Position numbers and translations under genes: made by a program | Notes under the pieces: model-generated | What the model was told of the DNA's origin: nothing | Database searches by the model: none | What the model saw: only the letters and a program-made list of their open reading frames with translations | In this document: positions 44,551 through 52,677 of the stretch, piece by piece | How the letters are laid out: every line of letters starts with the position of its first letter | How positions within the stretch are numbered: the stretch's first letter is position 1 | From: an uncultured Poribacteria bacterium | GTDB lineage: Bacteria > Poribacteria > WGA-4E > WGA-3G | DNA length: 64,000 nucleotides | Direction of reading: 5' to 3' | Assembly: GCA_951828515.1 (NCBI GenBank) | Contig: OX639992.1 | Coordinates: 4,008,217-4,072,216, forward strand

Positions 44551-45189
44551 ATGCGGTAATAGAAAAGTAACAACACCCGCAATCATCAGCCCGATAGACC
44601 ACAACAGATCCATGTTAAACCACGCTTTACGGAGTAGGGCAAGTCCTACGACCTCGTAAACGATAACCGCCACGATCCCTGTCACAAGAAAAAAACTGAG
44701 CGTATGTACACCAACTGCGGATAACAATATCGTCGCGTTATCCGCCATGCTTGCAGGTGCATGATGCATGTGCGCGGATGCCTTGGCAGTGGGCATTCGC
44801 AATAGGAGTGGTGCGAGCATCAAACCCGCCCCGTGTGCGGATGCCATCAGGAAGGACCAAATCGTTAAATCTTTGAAGTTAACACGCATCCCGACCCACT
44901 TCGGATGCCGCGCTCGGAAAAACTTGTATACGCCAAAACCGAGCAACACAGTTGCACAAGCGATACGCAGCACGTCTTCCGGGAGTTGTTGCTGTGCCAA
45001 GGCAATGACGAAAACCACAACTGCGATGGATATCGCGTGTCCGAGTGCCATGGGGAAGAGCGCGCCGATAACTGCACTTCTCCGTTTTTCTTGCATGCCC
45101 AATGCGACGGCAAAAAGCCATCCCATCCCCGGATTAATACCGTGAAATACGCCGAGGAGCGTGTAACTCAACCATGAGACTGTGTCCAT
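44542..45189 (-). CDS. Polytopic membrane protein of unknown family
   Basis: A 215-aa hydrophobic protein with about six membrane helices (for example SAVIGALFPMALGHAISIAV, RIACATVLLGFGVYKFF, LIAGVVTFLLPHLH). The GHAISIAV and HGAGLMLAPLLL helices carry buried His residues, reminiscent of metal or small-ion exporters, but I do not recognise a family. A His-rich loop (AHMHHAPA) lies near residue 140. The start is ATG 45189 with GGAAAG upstream; the 13 residues upstream in the longer frame are not needed. Topology and function are uncertain. Confidence 0.7.
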   Translation of the reverse strand: MDTVSWLSYTLLGVFHGINPGMGWLFAVALGMQEKRRSAVIGALFPMALGHAISIAVVVFVIALAQQQLPEDVLRIACATVLLGFGVYKFFRARHPKWVGMRVNFKDLTIWSFLMASAHGAGLMLAPLLLRMPTAKASAHMHHAPASMADNATILLSAVGVHTLSFFLVTGIVAVIVYEVVGLALLRKAWFNMDLLWSIGLMIAGVVTFLLPHLH

Positions 45190-45217
45190 AAAAAATATCT
45201 TTCCACTGATAATATGA

Positions 45218-45250
45218 GGGTGCTGCAAGAGAACTTGCGCACCCTTTTTT
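45218..45250 (+). terminator. Strong intrinsic terminator hairpin
   Basis: GGGTGCTGCAAG, loop AGAA, CTTGCGCACCC, then TTTTTT on the plus strand. The stem is 11 bp with one bulged T. It would end plus-strand transcription that reads through from 44032. It overlaps the 5' region of the minus-strand membrane protein gene and could also affect its leader. Confidence 0.75.
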
Positions 45251-45298
45251 AAAAAAGTTGTCGCCTAAAACAGCGTTGTGATGACGCGTGCTTAAGGA

Positions 45299-45318
45299 GT
45301 GAGGTTGAACACCTCGCC
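45299..45318. repeat. Degenerate GAGGTT/ACCTC palindrome
   Basis: GTGAGGTTGAACACCTCGCC, an imperfect member of the GGCGAGGTT palindrome family. It lies 38 bp downstream of the SBP56 stop. Confidence 0.55.
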
Positions 45319-45356
45319 AGCGGCGCGCCTATCGGTTCTGAATTTTTACTGTATTC

Positions 45357-46748
45357 CTATGGGTAACAGTAAGAGTCGGAAGAACTGTCTCCACCCTGTA
45401 ACCGAATCTGATGGGCGCGACTCTCGCCGAAATCGACGAAGAAGTCGGGATCTAATTCCAGTCCGCCATCTTCTACGTTCACATCCGCCTTCACCATCCA
45501 CCCGTTCGCGCCATTTGGATAGAACTGGTTATCCAAAGCGATATAGAGAGAATTGGTAAAGTAGAGGCGTTTGCCGTCGCGACTCAATTCAACCATCTGA
45601 GGACCGCCGCTTACAGGTCCAGTTGCTGGATGCGGGTGTGATTTGGTAATCCCACCGATCTTAAGGGTGCCGGTATGCTTCGGATTAAACGGGTCGGACA
45701 CGTCGTATTGCAACATTTCCCCGGTTCCCCAACAGGAGACGTAAAGGAACTTGTCATCCAACGAGAGGATATGGTCGGTGACAAGGGGTGGGATCATGCC
45801 GATATCCTTCAAAACAGGTGGTAAATCATCTGGATTTTCTGGTGCCTGTGCCGGAATATCAATAATCTTTTTAATGCCCCAATCGTCTCCATCTTTGTAC
45901 CACGTCCAGATGGAACTGGAGAGGTCGTTCATATTAAGCACGGCATTGAGGAACCCATACGCCTTTGTTGGGTCATGTGCGGGACGTAGTTCCAAGGCCA
46001 TTTGGTAGTCCTCACCGAGATCCAGCGTCTGGATGTTTTTCCGGTGCCGGATATCCCAGATATGGATTTTATGCCCGAACTTGCGTTCAACCAAGTCTTC
46101 GAGGCTCAGACCGTTCTCAATCATTGCCGGATAGCCCCACTCACTGGTGACAGCGACATCATATCCCAAGTGCCACCAGAAATCGTAAGAGAGGACTTGC
46201 GGACCGCGTTCCACCTCCCACTGTCCGAGAATGTTGAAATTATAGTGATCCATGAGGAAAATCCCACCAGGACCTTCTTCTGAACCGGCAGAAGCCAAAG
46301 CACTCACATAGATACCTTCGGGACCGCAGTGGACTGTATGCGGACGGGTATAGCCTGAACGCGACTCAACTTCATTGACATCCAAAGTTTTAACGAGTTG
46401 TGGTGCTCTGGGATCCGGTTTTACATCAAGGACGTAAATATTAGAACTCCGCAGTGCTGGCACAACGAGGTAACGCCGTTCTATATAAGGATGAGGGGCA
46501 TACGGGCATAATGAAGCACTGCATGCGCTCCAGTTAAAATGGTGGAGTTCGTCACCGACCCCGAATTCCTGTGCATTAACAATTTGGCTATAGGTGTCAG
46601 AGTTTTTATTCAGGTCAACAACGCACATCGTATCCGGACTTCCGTCATCCCGGGGTGCGGCGACATAAGCGAGTTCTTCAATAGGTGCATCAATCGCCAT
46701 CTTCGGCGACGGGTAAAAAGTTGGGTCAGGTTTCCACTGTTGTAACAA
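45357..46748 (-). CDS. Selenium-binding protein SBP56 family
   Basis: A 463-aa beta-propeller protein of the SELENBP1 / methanethiol oxidase family. Typical blocks are DPTFYPSPKMAIDAP, AYVAAPRDDG, HHFNWSACSASLC and TSEWGYPAMIENGL. The Cys near residue 80 matches the selenium or metal site of the family. Its likely role is oxidation of methanethiol or copper/selenium handling. The start is a TTG at 46748 with AAGGAG 8 nt upstream; the longer frame to 46805 overlaps the next gene. It ends near the palindrome at 45299. Confidence 0.87.
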   Translation of the reverse strand: MLQQWKPDPTFYPSPKMAIDAPIEELAYVAAPRDDGSPDTMCVVDLNKNSDTYSQIVNAQEFGVGDELHHFNWSACSASLCPYAPHPYIERRYLVVPALRSSNIYVLDVKPDPRAPQLVKTLDVNEVESRSGYTRPHTVHCGPEGIYVSALASAGSEEGPGGIFLMDHYNFNILGQWEVERGPQVLSYDFWWHLGYDVAVTSEWGYPAMIENGLSLEDLVERKFGHKIHIWDIRHRKNIQTLDLGEDYQMALELRPAHDPTKAYGFLNAVLNMNDLSSSIWTWYKDGDDWGIKKIIDIPAQAPENPDDLPPVLKDIGMIPPLVTDHILSLDDKFLYVSCWGTGEMLQYDVSDPFNPKHTGTLKIGGITKSHPHPATGPVSGGPQMVELSRDGKRLYFTNSLYIALDNQFYPNGANGWMVKADVNVEDGGLELDPDFFVDFGESRAHQIRLQGGDSSSDSYCYP

Positions 46749-46762
46749 TGTTATTTCTCCTT

Positions 46763-47653
46763 TTAGTTTGATGCTTCTGCATCGTTTTGTGCGCGGTCGA
46801 GCCAACCCGGAAGTCTGATCCCCTCAGATAGCTTCCACGCCGTCAAATAGAGTGAAGCCGTCCAACGCACCGATTCACGCGCCCGATCATTAGTGAAATC
46901 AACCAACGCAGGCGTCGGGGTTTTCAGATTTTGCCAGTCTCCGGCAAGTTCGTAAACGCTGTCTACTAAACTGAATCCCGATTTAACCTGTTTTATTATC
47001 GCTGGCATCAAATCGCCGACAGCTTCTATCTGTTGTGATTTCGCGAGTTCTGCTGGGTTTAGTTTCAACATCTCAATTGCCGAATCTACTTTCTCATGGA
47101 TACCGGCATGCAGGCGTGTTCCGTCCTCTTGCCGAATCCCATCAAAATTGATGGTTAGGTGCAGGGGTTGACACATATCTTGGGCATAGTGTGCAAGGAA
47201 GCCCGCATAGAGAAAGCATTTATTCTGAATCATCGGATTATCGGGCCATTTGCGGTACTCTGCGAAAGCGACAGCGAGCCGTTCTGTCCATTCCGCGAGC
47301 GCATAGGGCAGTGTACCGACGGCTCGCGGGGCAATCCCTAACTCTGCACATAATTTAATATGTGCCTCGCGCCCCTCTGGAATCGGATGGTCTTTTAGCA
47401 ATTCTACATCGATGTAGTGTTCGCCGTATTCAGCCTGCCTCGCGTGTGGTGTGCCACGCTCTTTGGATATGTCTGGGTCGTAGACACAGTGAGCGACCAT
47501 TTTTTCGGCAGATCGGAAGAATTCGGGTATCTCTTCGGGCAGTGCTTTGACGGCTGCCTGTGTGAGAATATCGTGCCCACCTCCCCACCATGCCCACGCT
47601 GGCGTAGTGAGGAATATCGAAAATAGAATAAGAATATTACAGAAACGCTTCAT
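46763..47653 (-). CDS. S1/P1 nuclease-like secreted phosphodiesterase
   Basis: A 296-aa exported protein. ATG 47653 with AAAGGAG gives a signal peptide MKRFCNILILFSIFLTTPAWA, and the mature N-terminus WWGGGHD fits the S1/P1 nuclease and phospholipase C fold, in which the N-terminal Trp and His bind zinc. Further ligands are in EYGEHYIDVE (His, Asp) and AHYAQDMCQPLH (His, Asp, His). The fold cleaves nucleic acids or phospholipids; the substrate is unknown. SBP56 is 14 bp downstream of its stop. Confidence 0.78.
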   Translation of the reverse strand: MKRFCNILILFSIFLTTPAWAWWGGGHDILTQAAVKALPEEIPEFFRSAEKMVAHCVYDPDISKERGTPHARQAEYGEHYIDVELLKDHPIPEGREAHIKLCAELGIAPRAVGTLPYALAEWTERLAVAFAEYRKWPDNPMIQNKCFLYAGFLAHYAQDMCQPLHLTINFDGIRQEDGTRLHAGIHEKVDSAIEMLKLNPAELAKSQQIEAVGDLMPAIIKQVKSGFSLVDSVYELAGDWQNLKTPTPALVDFTNDRARESVRWTASLYLTAWKLSEGIRLPGWLDRAQNDAEASN

Positions 47654-47669
47654 AATTCTCCTTTTGTTG

Positions 47670-48620
47670 TTAGTCTGCCGCCAGGTATTCTGCAGGACTG
47701 GCTTCCTGCCACTGGAACTGGAGTTCAGCGGTTTCATGAGGCTTAAATGATGTCGCAACTTTCTCTACGGCGGGTCCGAGGATGTCAATTTTGTCAAGAT
47801 CTGCGGTGCCGTAGCCCATTTCATTTGCGTAATGGAACAGCCCAATCTCCAACGGCTCAAATCCCATCGCTTTTGTTGTGACCGCATCAGCTGCGAACAC
47901 ATCTCCGCTTGCAATCGCGATCCCGAGTGGAACGGAGTCAGTGCCACCAGGTCCGTTGCCTTGTAACCCGACGGTGCCATCAACAATAGCGATATCGGGC
48001 TTAAGATGACGTGAGACGCGAAGCAGGTTGATATTGAGCGTCTGTGCTTCGCGCGGAAGCACTCGATCTGCGTGGCTGTGGTAGCCGTGCATTTTAATCC
48101 GGTCTTCCTTGTGCAGGGTGCCCATAATCATATTCTTCATCGCGAGTGTTACGACACCAGCATCATGTGTTTTAGCGATGGCAACAGAAATAGTGCAAGG
48201 ACAATCCAATACTATCTTCGGCATCCTCACAGTATCTTCATTACGTTCAGCAAGAAATACCGTGGTTTCTACCCACTCGGTCTCCTGATGCAAATCCACG
48301 AGCCGGATTGGGAGATCGTATTCGGCTTGAAGTGCCTCATAACCAAAAACTTGGAACGCCTCGCCAGAAAAGGCTTCATTTGCGCCCTCAGCAACAATTA
48401 TCTCTTTTGGCGGATGTGGTGTACTCAGCAGAAAATCAAGCGCACCCCGCATCGCGTCGACATGCGACGAGGCGAGTTGATTCGTGCTGGAGAGAAAATT
48501 CGGTTTTAACAGGACCTGCTCACCGACTTTTGGTGTAAGTTCATCCCGTATATTGTCCAACGCTTCAAAAACGTTAGAACGTCGCCTGCCCGTTTTGGCA
48601 AGCCCAACTTTCGTACCCAT
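47670..48620 (-). CDS. DUF362 domain protein
   Basis: A 316-aa protein of the DUF362 family. It includes KPNFLSSTNQLASSHVDAMR, AEGANEAFSGEAFQVFGYE and IAIVDGTVGLQGNGPGGTDSVPLG, all family blocks. No ferredoxin-type Cys clusters are present, unlike larger DUF362 proteins. Function unknown. The start ATG 48620 has AGGAGG 5 nt upstream, better than the ATG at 48695. It is followed by the S1/P1-like gene at a 16-bp distance. Confidence 0.85.
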   Translation of the reverse strand: MGTKVGLAKTGRRRSNVFEALDNIRDELTPKVGEQVLLKPNFLSSTNQLASSHVDAMRGALDFLLSTPHPPKEIIVAEGANEAFSGEAFQVFGYEALQAEYDLPIRLVDLHQETEWVETTVFLAERNEDTVRMPKIVLDCPCTISVAIAKTHDAGVVTLAMKNMIMGTLHKEDRIKMHGYHSHADRVLPREAQTLNINLLRVSRHLKPDIAIVDGTVGLQGNGPGGTDSVPLGIAIASGDVFAADAVTTKAMGFEPLEIGLFHYANEMGYGTADLDKIDILGPAVEKVATSFKPHETAELQFQWQEASPAEYLAAD

Positions 48621-48740
48621 TGGTCCCTCCTGACCTTTTGTGAGTGCCCCTAATCTTTTCCGATATCCTTTACCTAACATTGAAAGAAAACCCAATTTTG
48701 ATAACAGAAAATTGGAGCAAAACGCGATCGTTAAAAAATT

Positions 48741-49649
48741 TCAATCAAGAATTTGCCTCAGAAATCCCTCATGTTCTTCCAATAATGTGTTTGCGTCCGT
48801 TGGATTCAACCCCTTCGCGAGCATGACAATGGCGAGTTTCGCGCGGCCGCCTGCCCGTGTTAACGCTTCCTCAGCCATCTCAGTATCAACGCCTGTAACG
48901 GCTTGAACAATTCGGATGCTCCGCTCGACCAATTTCGTATTAGAGGCGTGTACATCTACCATCAGATTGTTGTAGACCTTACCCAGCTTGATCATAGAAG
49001 CAGTCGTCAACATATTCAGAACCAATTTTGTGGCTGTTCCGGCTTTCAGTCGGGTCGAGCCAGCGATAATCTCCGGTCCGACGATTGGCGTGATGAAATG
49101 CGTCACCCACCCTTTCAGTTGCTCAGGAGGTGAAACGCAGCAGAGAAATATTGTTTTCGCGCCAATAGTGTGTGCTTCCCTTAAAGCCCCTATAACGTAA
49201 GGTGTCCGTCCACTGCTTGCAATTCCGACGAGCACATCCTGTGATCTGAGGTGTCGTTCTCGGACAGCGAGTGCTCCTCTTTCAGGCTTATCCTCTTCAC
49301 CTTCCACTGAGCGACGTAAGGCAACATCTCCACCGGCAATTATCCCTTGGACCATTTCTGGAGGTGTGCTAAAGGTTGGTGGACATTCGGAGGCATCCAA
49401 CACCCCAAGTCTGCCGCTTGTGCCAGCACCGACATAAAATAGTCTGCCACCCGTGCGAAAGGCCGCAACGCATAATTCAATAGCCTGGGCAATCGCTTCG
49501 GATTCTGCTTCTACTGCCGCAACTGCTTTTCGATCTTCTTCGTGAAAAATCCGGACGATTTCTGGTGTTGACTTCAGATCAATGTCAACAGAATTCAGAT
49601 TTTGCTGTTCCGTTTTTTTAATTATACCTTGCGGGAGAACTGTGTGCAT
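48741..49649 (-). CDS. murQ: N-acetylmuramic acid 6-phosphate etherase
   Basis: A 302-aa SIS-domain enzyme that cleaves the lactyl ether of MurNAc-6-phosphate to GlcNAc-6-phosphate plus lactate in peptidoglycan recycling. Motifs include GRLFYVGAGTSGRLGVLDASECPPTF (residue region 65-90) with the catalytic Glu near, and RLKAGTATKLVLNMLTTASMIKLG. The N-terminal LKSTPEIVRIFHEEDRK block is as expected. The start ATG 49649 lacks a strong ribosome binding site. An amino-sugar kinase is 425 bp upstream on the same strand, a sensible partner. Confidence 0.95.
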   Translation of the reverse strand: MHTVLPQGIIKKTEQQNLNSVDIDLKSTPEIVRIFHEEDRKAVAAVEAESEAIAQAIELCVAAFRTGGRLFYVGAGTSGRLGVLDASECPPTFSTPPEMVQGIIAGGDVALRRSVEGEEDKPERGALAVRERHLRSQDVLVGIASSGRTPYVIGALREAHTIGAKTIFLCCVSPPEQLKGWVTHFITPIVGPEIIAGSTRLKAGTATKLVLNMLTTASMIKLGKVYNNLMVDVHASNTKLVERSIRIVQAVTGVDTEMAEEALTRAGGRAKLAIVMLAKGLNPTDANTLLEEHEGFLRQILD

Positions 49650-50074
49650 TCAAGCTTTAACGGGCACCCCTTAAATCCGCCCTCCATTTCATTGCGGGCT
49701 TGTGGTTGACTTTTTTAGAAGATAGCAGCCTGCAACAACGGCGCAGGGTTTTTGCTTGGGCGTTTCTTCAACTCGAACACGAAAACCGTTAGAGAACCAA
49801 CCGCTTATCTAACGCTTTGCGAATTATTATAGTGGATCCTGTAATTACTTTTACACCAAACTTGGTGCGGTTAGATGAAGATTCAGAATTTAATTCGGTA
49901 ATTTCCTAATGATGCCCGGTGCGGTTGCAAACCGCACCTACCGGGTCTGGGGAAAACATAGCATTACCGAAATATTTAGTGAAACTTCATGAAACCGCAC
50001 CTACCGGGGGTGTGCAGATATTTTCGGGCTTTACTATAAAAAACTAAAACCCATTGATTTGACACGGTGTCCTT
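49650..50074. other. Intergenic region with repeat module and nested inverted repeat
   Basis: The 425 bp between murQ and the kinase gene hold no gene. They contain the dispersed module shared with 17863-17917 (49680-49700 and 49746-49766) and a 138-bp nested inverted repeat (49864-50001). It looks like a landing site for intergenic elements. Confidence 0.65.
49864..50001. repeat. Nested inverted repeat, MITE-like
   Basis: The outer arms begin GGTGCGGTT (49864) and end AACCGCACC (50001). Matches continue inwards: ATGAAG/CTTCAT, TTCA/TGAA and TTCGGTAAT against ATTACCGAA, with gaps. At the centre is a second perfect palindrome, GGTGCGGTT-GCA-AACCGCACC (49918-49938), extended by CCC/GGG. No open reading frame lies within. 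Confidence 0.72.
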
Positions 50075-50983
50075 CTACAAATTCGCTTGCGCTAATAACA
50101 CAGCACCATAGGCAGGCTCGTGTTTTGGGAGTTGCACCGATGCCTCTGGTTGAGTCCTCGCAAACCGGTGACGGAGTTTATCGGCGAACATCGTTTGATG
50201 GATGAGATTACCACCACTGAGAACAATATCAAACGGCTCTGTGAATTCCAACTGTTCAATTACGCTGGTTGCGGCACAAACGAGTTCATCAGCCGCTTCG
50301 TCAACAATGCATGCAGCGACAGCGTCCGTTGTTCGGGCTGTATCAAAAATCACCTCTGCCAACTGTGCAATTGTATCCCTATTTGCGGCGTGTACCCAGC
50401 GAATTAGTTCACTCGGCTCGTTGAGTTCAAGTCTATTGAGGATTCGATCTGTCAATTCGGTCTGATCGTCTCTACCATCGGCGGCACGAGCAATAGCTTG
50501 GAGCCCTTTTATAGCGATATTGTAACCGCTCCCTTCGTCTCCGAGAAGGTATCCCCAACCACTCGCGCGTGCGTCTCTGCCATCGGTATGGATGCCGTAG
50601 ACAATCGCACCCGTTCCAGAGATGACAATTACACCTTCCTGTTTCTCCGTGCCCCCAACGAGCGCGATATGTGCATCGTGTGTCAATATCCGATCTTCAC
50701 AAATACCAATCTCATCGCAAATTCGTCCTATTACTTCTCGATCTGCAGGACGTCCCAAACCCGCCATGCCCAAGCAGAACCGGACAGAACTTGTTGATGG
50801 AACGTTTGCTTTTTCGTGAAGTTCCCGGACGATGCCTCCCAAAACTGTCTGCGTTTTCGCTTCACCAACGACGTGGTAGTTCGCTGGTCCCGATTGCACT
50901 TCTGCAAGGTGTTCTCCCGTTCGAGTTGCCAGAATACCAATCGTTTTTGTCCCGCCGCCATCGATTCCGATGATGTACATCAT
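50075..50983 (-). CDS. N-acetylglucosamine kinase-like BadF/BcrA ATPase
   Basis: A 303-aa ASKHA-fold kinase. The phosphate 1 loop IIGIDGGGTKT is at residues 3-13, and FCLGMAGLGRPADRE and VISGTGAIVYGI follow, as in GlcNAc kinase/BadF proteins. It probably phosphorylates GlcNAc or anhydroMurNAc, feeding the MurQ reaction in peptidoglycan recycling. I start at ATG 50983; a GTG 15 nt upstream is in frame and a second ATG follows. The neighbouring murQ supports the role. Confidence 0.85.
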   Translation of the reverse strand: MMYIIGIDGGGTKTIGILATRTGEHLAEVQSGPANYHVVGEAKTQTVLGGIVRELHEKANVPSTSSVRFCLGMAGLGRPADREVIGRICDEIGICEDRILTHDAHIALVGGTEKQEGVIVISGTGAIVYGIHTDGRDARASGWGYLLGDEGSGYNIAIKGLQAIARAADGRDDQTELTDRILNRLELNEPSELIRWVHAANRDTIAQLAEVIFDTARTTDAVAACIVDEAADELVCAATSVIEQLEFTEPFDIVLSGGNLIHQTMFADKLRHRFARTQPEASVQLPKHEPAYGAVLLAQANL

Positions 50984-51011
50984 ATTTTGGTATAGCACCT
51001 CTATGAAGAAC

Positions 51012-51040
51012 TTGACAATTCACACTGCATCCTCTATAAT
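51012..51040 (+). promoter_or_regulatory. Consensus sigma70-type promoter
   Basis: TTGACA (51012-51017), a 17-nt spacer and TATAAT (51035-51040) on the plus strand: a perfect match to both boxes. Transcription would start at about 51047, 53 nt before the ATG of the Ycf48-like lipoprotein. It is the best promoter in the window and implies strong expression. Confidence 0.85.
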
Positions 51041-51099
51041 GTAGTTTACACGATTTAGCAAATAGTTGCAATAAAATTTTTATCGGTAGGTGCCTCAAA

Positions 51100-52041
51100 A
51101 TGCAAAACAAAAATTACATCGCGCTCATGATTTTGTGTGGAAGCCTTGTGTGCTTCGGTTGCTCTCAAGATACGGTGCAATTTGAGTGGCGACAACTTGA
51201 AAGTGGGACAGGTGAACATCTTTACGGAGTCCATTTTATAGATACGAAACATGGATGGGCAGTCGGCACAGGTGGAACAGTCCTGTCGACCGTTGACGGT
51301 GGAGCCGCTTGGAAAGCGACTTCAATCTCAAAAGATACGCTGACACAGGTTAATTTCGCAACCCCAAACAACGGCTGGACAGTTAGTATTGGGCAGGTGC
51401 ATTATACTGGCAGCGGTGGTGCCTCATGGAACTTGCAACACCAAGCACGCGGCATGGGTAAAACCTCTTCAGGCATCTTGGATCTCCATTTTGTTGATAC
51501 GACGCATGGTTGGGCGGTTGGTGGAAAAGGGACAGTGCTCAAAACAGAGAGTGGCGGGAGTCGGTGGGAAAGTCAAAGAGATCTGTCGGATAAACATTTA
51601 TGGGGTGTGTATTTTGTTGATCCAGCACGCGGGTGGATTGTTGGGGAAGAGGGTGAAATACTGCATACTCAAGATGGCGGGGAACGATGGGTGCAACAGA
51701 GAAGCAACGCCGAGCAACATTTATTCTCTGTCTATTTCGCAAATCTGACGCACGGATGGATTGTAGGAACCAACGGCTTGATTCTCCATACTACTGACGG
51801 TGGAAAGACGTGGATTCGGCAAAAAACGTCTGTGAATCTGAACCTACGGGATGTTGCCTTCCGAGACGAAAAACGCGGGTGGGCAGTCGGCGAAAAAGGG
51901 CTAATCCTCCATACAATAGACAGCGGCAACACGTGGAGTCGGTATCCTACGCCTGCGCAACATAACTTACAGGATATCTATCTCCAGAAAAATGCCGGAT
52001 GGATTGTCGGCGCGAGAGGGACTATCCTGAGAGGGCATTAG
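51100..52041 (+). CDS. Ycf48-like beta-propeller lipoprotein
   Basis: A 313-aa lipoprotein: signal then lipobox LVCFGC (Cys 21). Seven or so repeats of the type GWAVGxxGTxLxTxDGGxxW make up the protein, for example HGWAVGTGGTVLSTVDGG and RGWIVGEEGEILHTQDGG. This is the BNR/Ycf48 fold, known in photosystem II assembly and in many non-photosynthetic envelope proteins. Here a generic binding role is the safest reading. A consensus promoter is upstream. A frame overlapping its end (51999) belongs to a different small gene. Confidence 0.85.
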   Translation: MQNKNYIALMILCGSLVCFGCSQDTVQFEWRQLESGTGEHLYGVHFIDTKHGWAVGTGGTVLSTVDGGAAWKATSISKDTLTQVNFATPNNGWTVSIGQVHYTGSGGASWNLQHQARGMGKTSSGILDLHFVDTTHGWAVGGKGTVLKTESGGSRWESQRDLSDKHLWGVYFVDPARGWIVGEEGEILHTQDGGERWVQQRSNAEQHLFSVYFANLTHGWIVGTNGLILHTTDGGKTWIRQKTSVNLNLRDVAFRDEKRGWAVGEKGLILHTIDSGNTWSRYPTPAQHNLQDIYLQKNAGWIVGARGTILRGH

Positions 52042-52166
52042 GATTCAAATTCTATAAATATAACGTAAATGGAAAGCTTTTTAACATGCTTCTTGTTCAG
52101 GGAAGATCAGCAACAGATCAGATGGTTTGTTTTCGAGATAATTATGTTTGTAACAAAGGATATGAT

Positions 52167-52487
52167 ATGAGCAATAGAAACACACGACTTCGCGTTACAA
52201 TGCCCGATGGTCAAATTATTGAATGCCTTCAGGCAGCTGACACTTTAGAGGCCGTAATGTGTAAGATCGGTCTTGAAAAAGTATTAAATGTAGACTACGA
52301 AAACATGCTTATAGCACGCACGTCCAATGGACTTGCTAAGAGCGTTCGAGCCTATAAAATTCGTTGTGTAAACGGATATTATACATGTGGAGGTGAATAT
52401 AATAATTCTGACAAGAAAAGGTATCTTAAGAGAATTGCTAATCGTCTTGGTATGTCTGCTCTCAAGGTGAGTATTGTTTACAAGTAA
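52167..52487 (+). CDS. Small AT-rich gene of unknown function
   Basis: A 106-aa protein from ATG 52167, preceded by AAAGGATATGAT. It starts MSNRNTRLRVTMPDGQIIEC and contains AADTLEAVMCKIGLEKV, then VNGYYTCGGEYNNSDKKRYLKRIANRLGM. It has four Cys and a basic C-terminal helix. No family recognised, but the layout suggests a small nucleic-acid-associated protein. Codon use is more AT-rich than the neighbours, consistent with recent transfer. The longer frame beginning at 51999 overlaps the Ycf48-like gene and is rejected. Confidence 0.6.
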   Translation: MSNRNTRLRVTMPDGQIIECLQAADTLEAVMCKIGLEKVLNVDYENMLIARTSNGLAKSVRAYKIRCVNGYYTCGGEYNNSDKKRYLKRIANRLGMSALKVSIVYK

Positions 52488-52677
52488 TGTAGCGTATAAA
52501 CGAAAATTCTCAAATCCAAAACTACTTATTGCGTTCTTCAATACAATTGTATTTGAATGCACAACCTTTTAGGTAGCAACTTGCGTTATAAATACAATAC
52601 TCATAAATTAAGGGATTTGTAGAGTTGAATTCCAGTAGTTCAGCCCTACTTGTCCGGTGAATTTCCAAATATAGGTT

